In this document: positions 61,971 to 64,000 of the stretch, one piece after another
Layout of the letters: every line of letters begins with the position of its first letter
Numbering within the stretch: the first letter of the stretch is position 1
Position numbers and translations under genes: made by a program
Assembly (NCBI RefSeq): GCF_000247815.1
Contig: NC_021674.1
Span: 75,995,559-76,059,558 of the forward strand
Length of the DNA stretch: 64,000 bases
Source: Ficedula albicollis
Taxonomy: Eukaryota; Chordata; Aves; Passeriformes; Muscicapidae
Direction of reading: 5' to 3'
The notes under the pieces: generated by a model
Told to the model about the DNA's origin: nothing
Databases searched by the model: none
The model's input: the letters and a program-made list of their open reading frames with translations, nothing else

Positions 61971-64000
61971 CAATCCACAATTTTGAGGTGTAAAATATTT
62001 GTATCAGTGCTAAATAATTTAAAAAAGCAAGGAAAGACTCCTACTCCTACTGCCATATAGGCAAATTCTGTTTAAACTGCTAGAAGCTTCTTTTCTATTA
62101 ATTTTAATGTATGATTGTATGAGTAAAGGAAGCTACAGCCTAGTGCCTATATCAACTTTAATAAATAATATATTTTGCCATATTCATCTTCTAAACTAAG
62201 TAAATGACAAAAGTAGACCCTCAGAAGGACAGGATTTTCAAACCGGAATTACTCTTTTATTCTAATGCTTTAAGCCAAAGGATTTTTCTTCTCCAAGGTT
62301 GCATTATGTGATTTAGCAATGGAGCGCATTCTCAAAACAGCAGAAAATAGATGAAAAAATATGTTGTGGCACAGTTGGAGCATGCATCAAAGTACATCTG
62401 CACGTTGGATAGCAAGTTCATTGCTTTTCCAACACCTGCTTCTGCTTCCAGCACAGTGCTTGAACAGTCCAAGTCACACAGGCTTGGAGCGCAGTCCTTC
62501 CCTCCCTGCTGTTAATGGTGTACACACCACACACATCCCGCAGCCAGAGAGGCCACAGAGGCAGAGGAGGTTAAAGCTGAACCAGGAATTTCACTCCTGT
62601 TGAAGATAACGCTGCAAGAAGTAGCTAGCTGGTCCTTTGGGCTGGCAGCTATCCCAGGGAGCAAGGGAGCCCATCACACCTGTGCCTTGCCTCTTCAGCA
62701 TCCCCCTGCAGTCTTCTCAAGCCACTCTGCTGGGAAACATGCCAGACCTTCACTTGACACTACACCAAGTTTTCTAACCAGAAAAGCCAAGCTACTTCAT
62801 GAGTGCAAAAAGCTTGACATATTCATATTTATTAGACTCATGTTCACTTAGATCACAAAGTCAACATTATTAAAAGTTTCTGTTGACAGAGTACCAAGAA
62901 AGAAAAAAACTTTTCTAAGCCTGGGCTCTGAGAGAGGCAGGGGCCACAGGAACTTTATTCAAGTCACCTTGGCCTGCTCTTTAGTTGATGAATTCAGGTT
63001 TGTAGCCCAACGGACTGTGCACATGCTACTTTATATCATCCAAGGTCTAGCAAATGAGATGAAGTCAAAAAGTGACAGCAGTGGAAAAAATGAGGGTGTT
63101 AGAGTGTTGTTTCCTTGTGGTTTATTTTAGCAACAACAAATAAAAGGAAACAAATTTTTAAGGTTTTAAAACAATTAATTCACACTGTCTTATTAAAACA
63201 AATGGAAATCTTAATTATAATAACCTAGTGAACATTTTCATTTTAAGAGAAAGCAAAATTTTAAATATGGAAACAAAAGTGGAAAGATGCATTTTCCTGG
63301 ACTGAGATCAGATATGTGCAACACAAATGACCAGTTTGTGTGTGACAATCTGACAATGATATTAAATCAGAGGAAGAGAAGGAACTACAAATCTCACCTG
63401 AATGGTTCTTCTGTTCCTTAACAGAAGCAAAACTTTTTGGCCAGGAAAAAAAAAATCAAATTAATATTTTTGTATCCTTAGCATATTGGACAGTGCTGTA
63501 AACCTGATTCTATTGATTTTTGAAGCCAAGAAGAGTCATGAAAGCAACACATTTACTACAGCAATCACCTTAAAGCACCACCAAGGGAACTTCAGAAAAC
63601 TTGGACTGTACTAGTTTGGTCTTTGAAGCAGTAGGAGTATATATTTTGCTGTAAACTCACACATAATTTTGCCTTTTATTAGATTTTATCTAACTCAGCA
63701 AGTCTGAGGTGTTCCAGATCGGGACCTCCTGTCTCAAAAACACATTTCAGCTGGCAATTGTCAGCAACACCCTGACTCATGAAATTTCAAGTACAGGAGC
63801 AGAATCTATGGATAAACCAGGACATTTACCAAAGCTCTGAAACAAAGTCCACTGAGGAGGAACTTTCTCCTAATCTAAAATGTGCAGGGATTTCCAAAGA
63901 GCCTGAATTTGGATCTCTAAAGGGTCTTTGTCATCCTCTCTCTGTGCCTAGAGGCTATAAAGGACAAAATCCAGAGGTTTAGGATATTCATTTAATGCTT

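Overview
This window is vertebrate nuclear DNA, almost certainly from a bird. It contains genes split by GT-AG introns, several CR1-type LINE 3' ends finishing in the 'attctatgattc' repeat typical of avian CR1, and two related LTR-like elements of an avian endogenous retrovirus family. There is no bacterial gene organisation, no operon and no CRISPR array. Two protein-coding genes can be read exon by exon: the 3' half of MMS22L on the plus strand and the 3' two thirds of KLHL32 on the minus strand. They converge tail to tail, the same arrangement as on human 6q16.1. Any assignment to a particular bird order or chromosome is inference.

Layout. 1-6055 looks like MMS22L intron with a CR1 relic, a 245-bp pure G run and a tandem duplication that copies the start of an exon. 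6056-29796 holds eleven MMS22L coding exons that join without a frame break into the last 561 residues and a stop. 29797-38692 is the MMS22L 3' flank plus the convergent intergenic space, with a CR1 relic and an LTR-like element. 38693-57160 holds five KLHL32 exons on the minus strand (411 residues: the end of the BACK domain, then six kelch repeats). Its introns contain a CpG-rich block, an LTR-like element, CR1 copies and two large near-identical tandem duplications. 57161-64000 is the next KLHL32 intron; the upstream BTB/BACK exons were not found and should lie beyond the window.

The two genes have no known joint pathway. MMS22L works with TONSL in replication-fork repair and RAD51 loading. 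KLHL32 is a BTB-BACK-kelch protein, a presumed CUL3 ubiquitin-ligase adaptor. Their adjacency is conserved synteny, not an operon.

The most unusual features are structural: three pure poly-G runs (245, 577 and 457 bp), and three high-identity tandem duplications, two of which copy part of a coding exon. I read most of these as probable assembly or gap-filling artefacts that need read-level checking. I found no evidence for a new multi-gene system. The best biological leads are an orphan CpG island inside KLHL32, two strong intronic hairpins and a perfect 24-bp palindrome.
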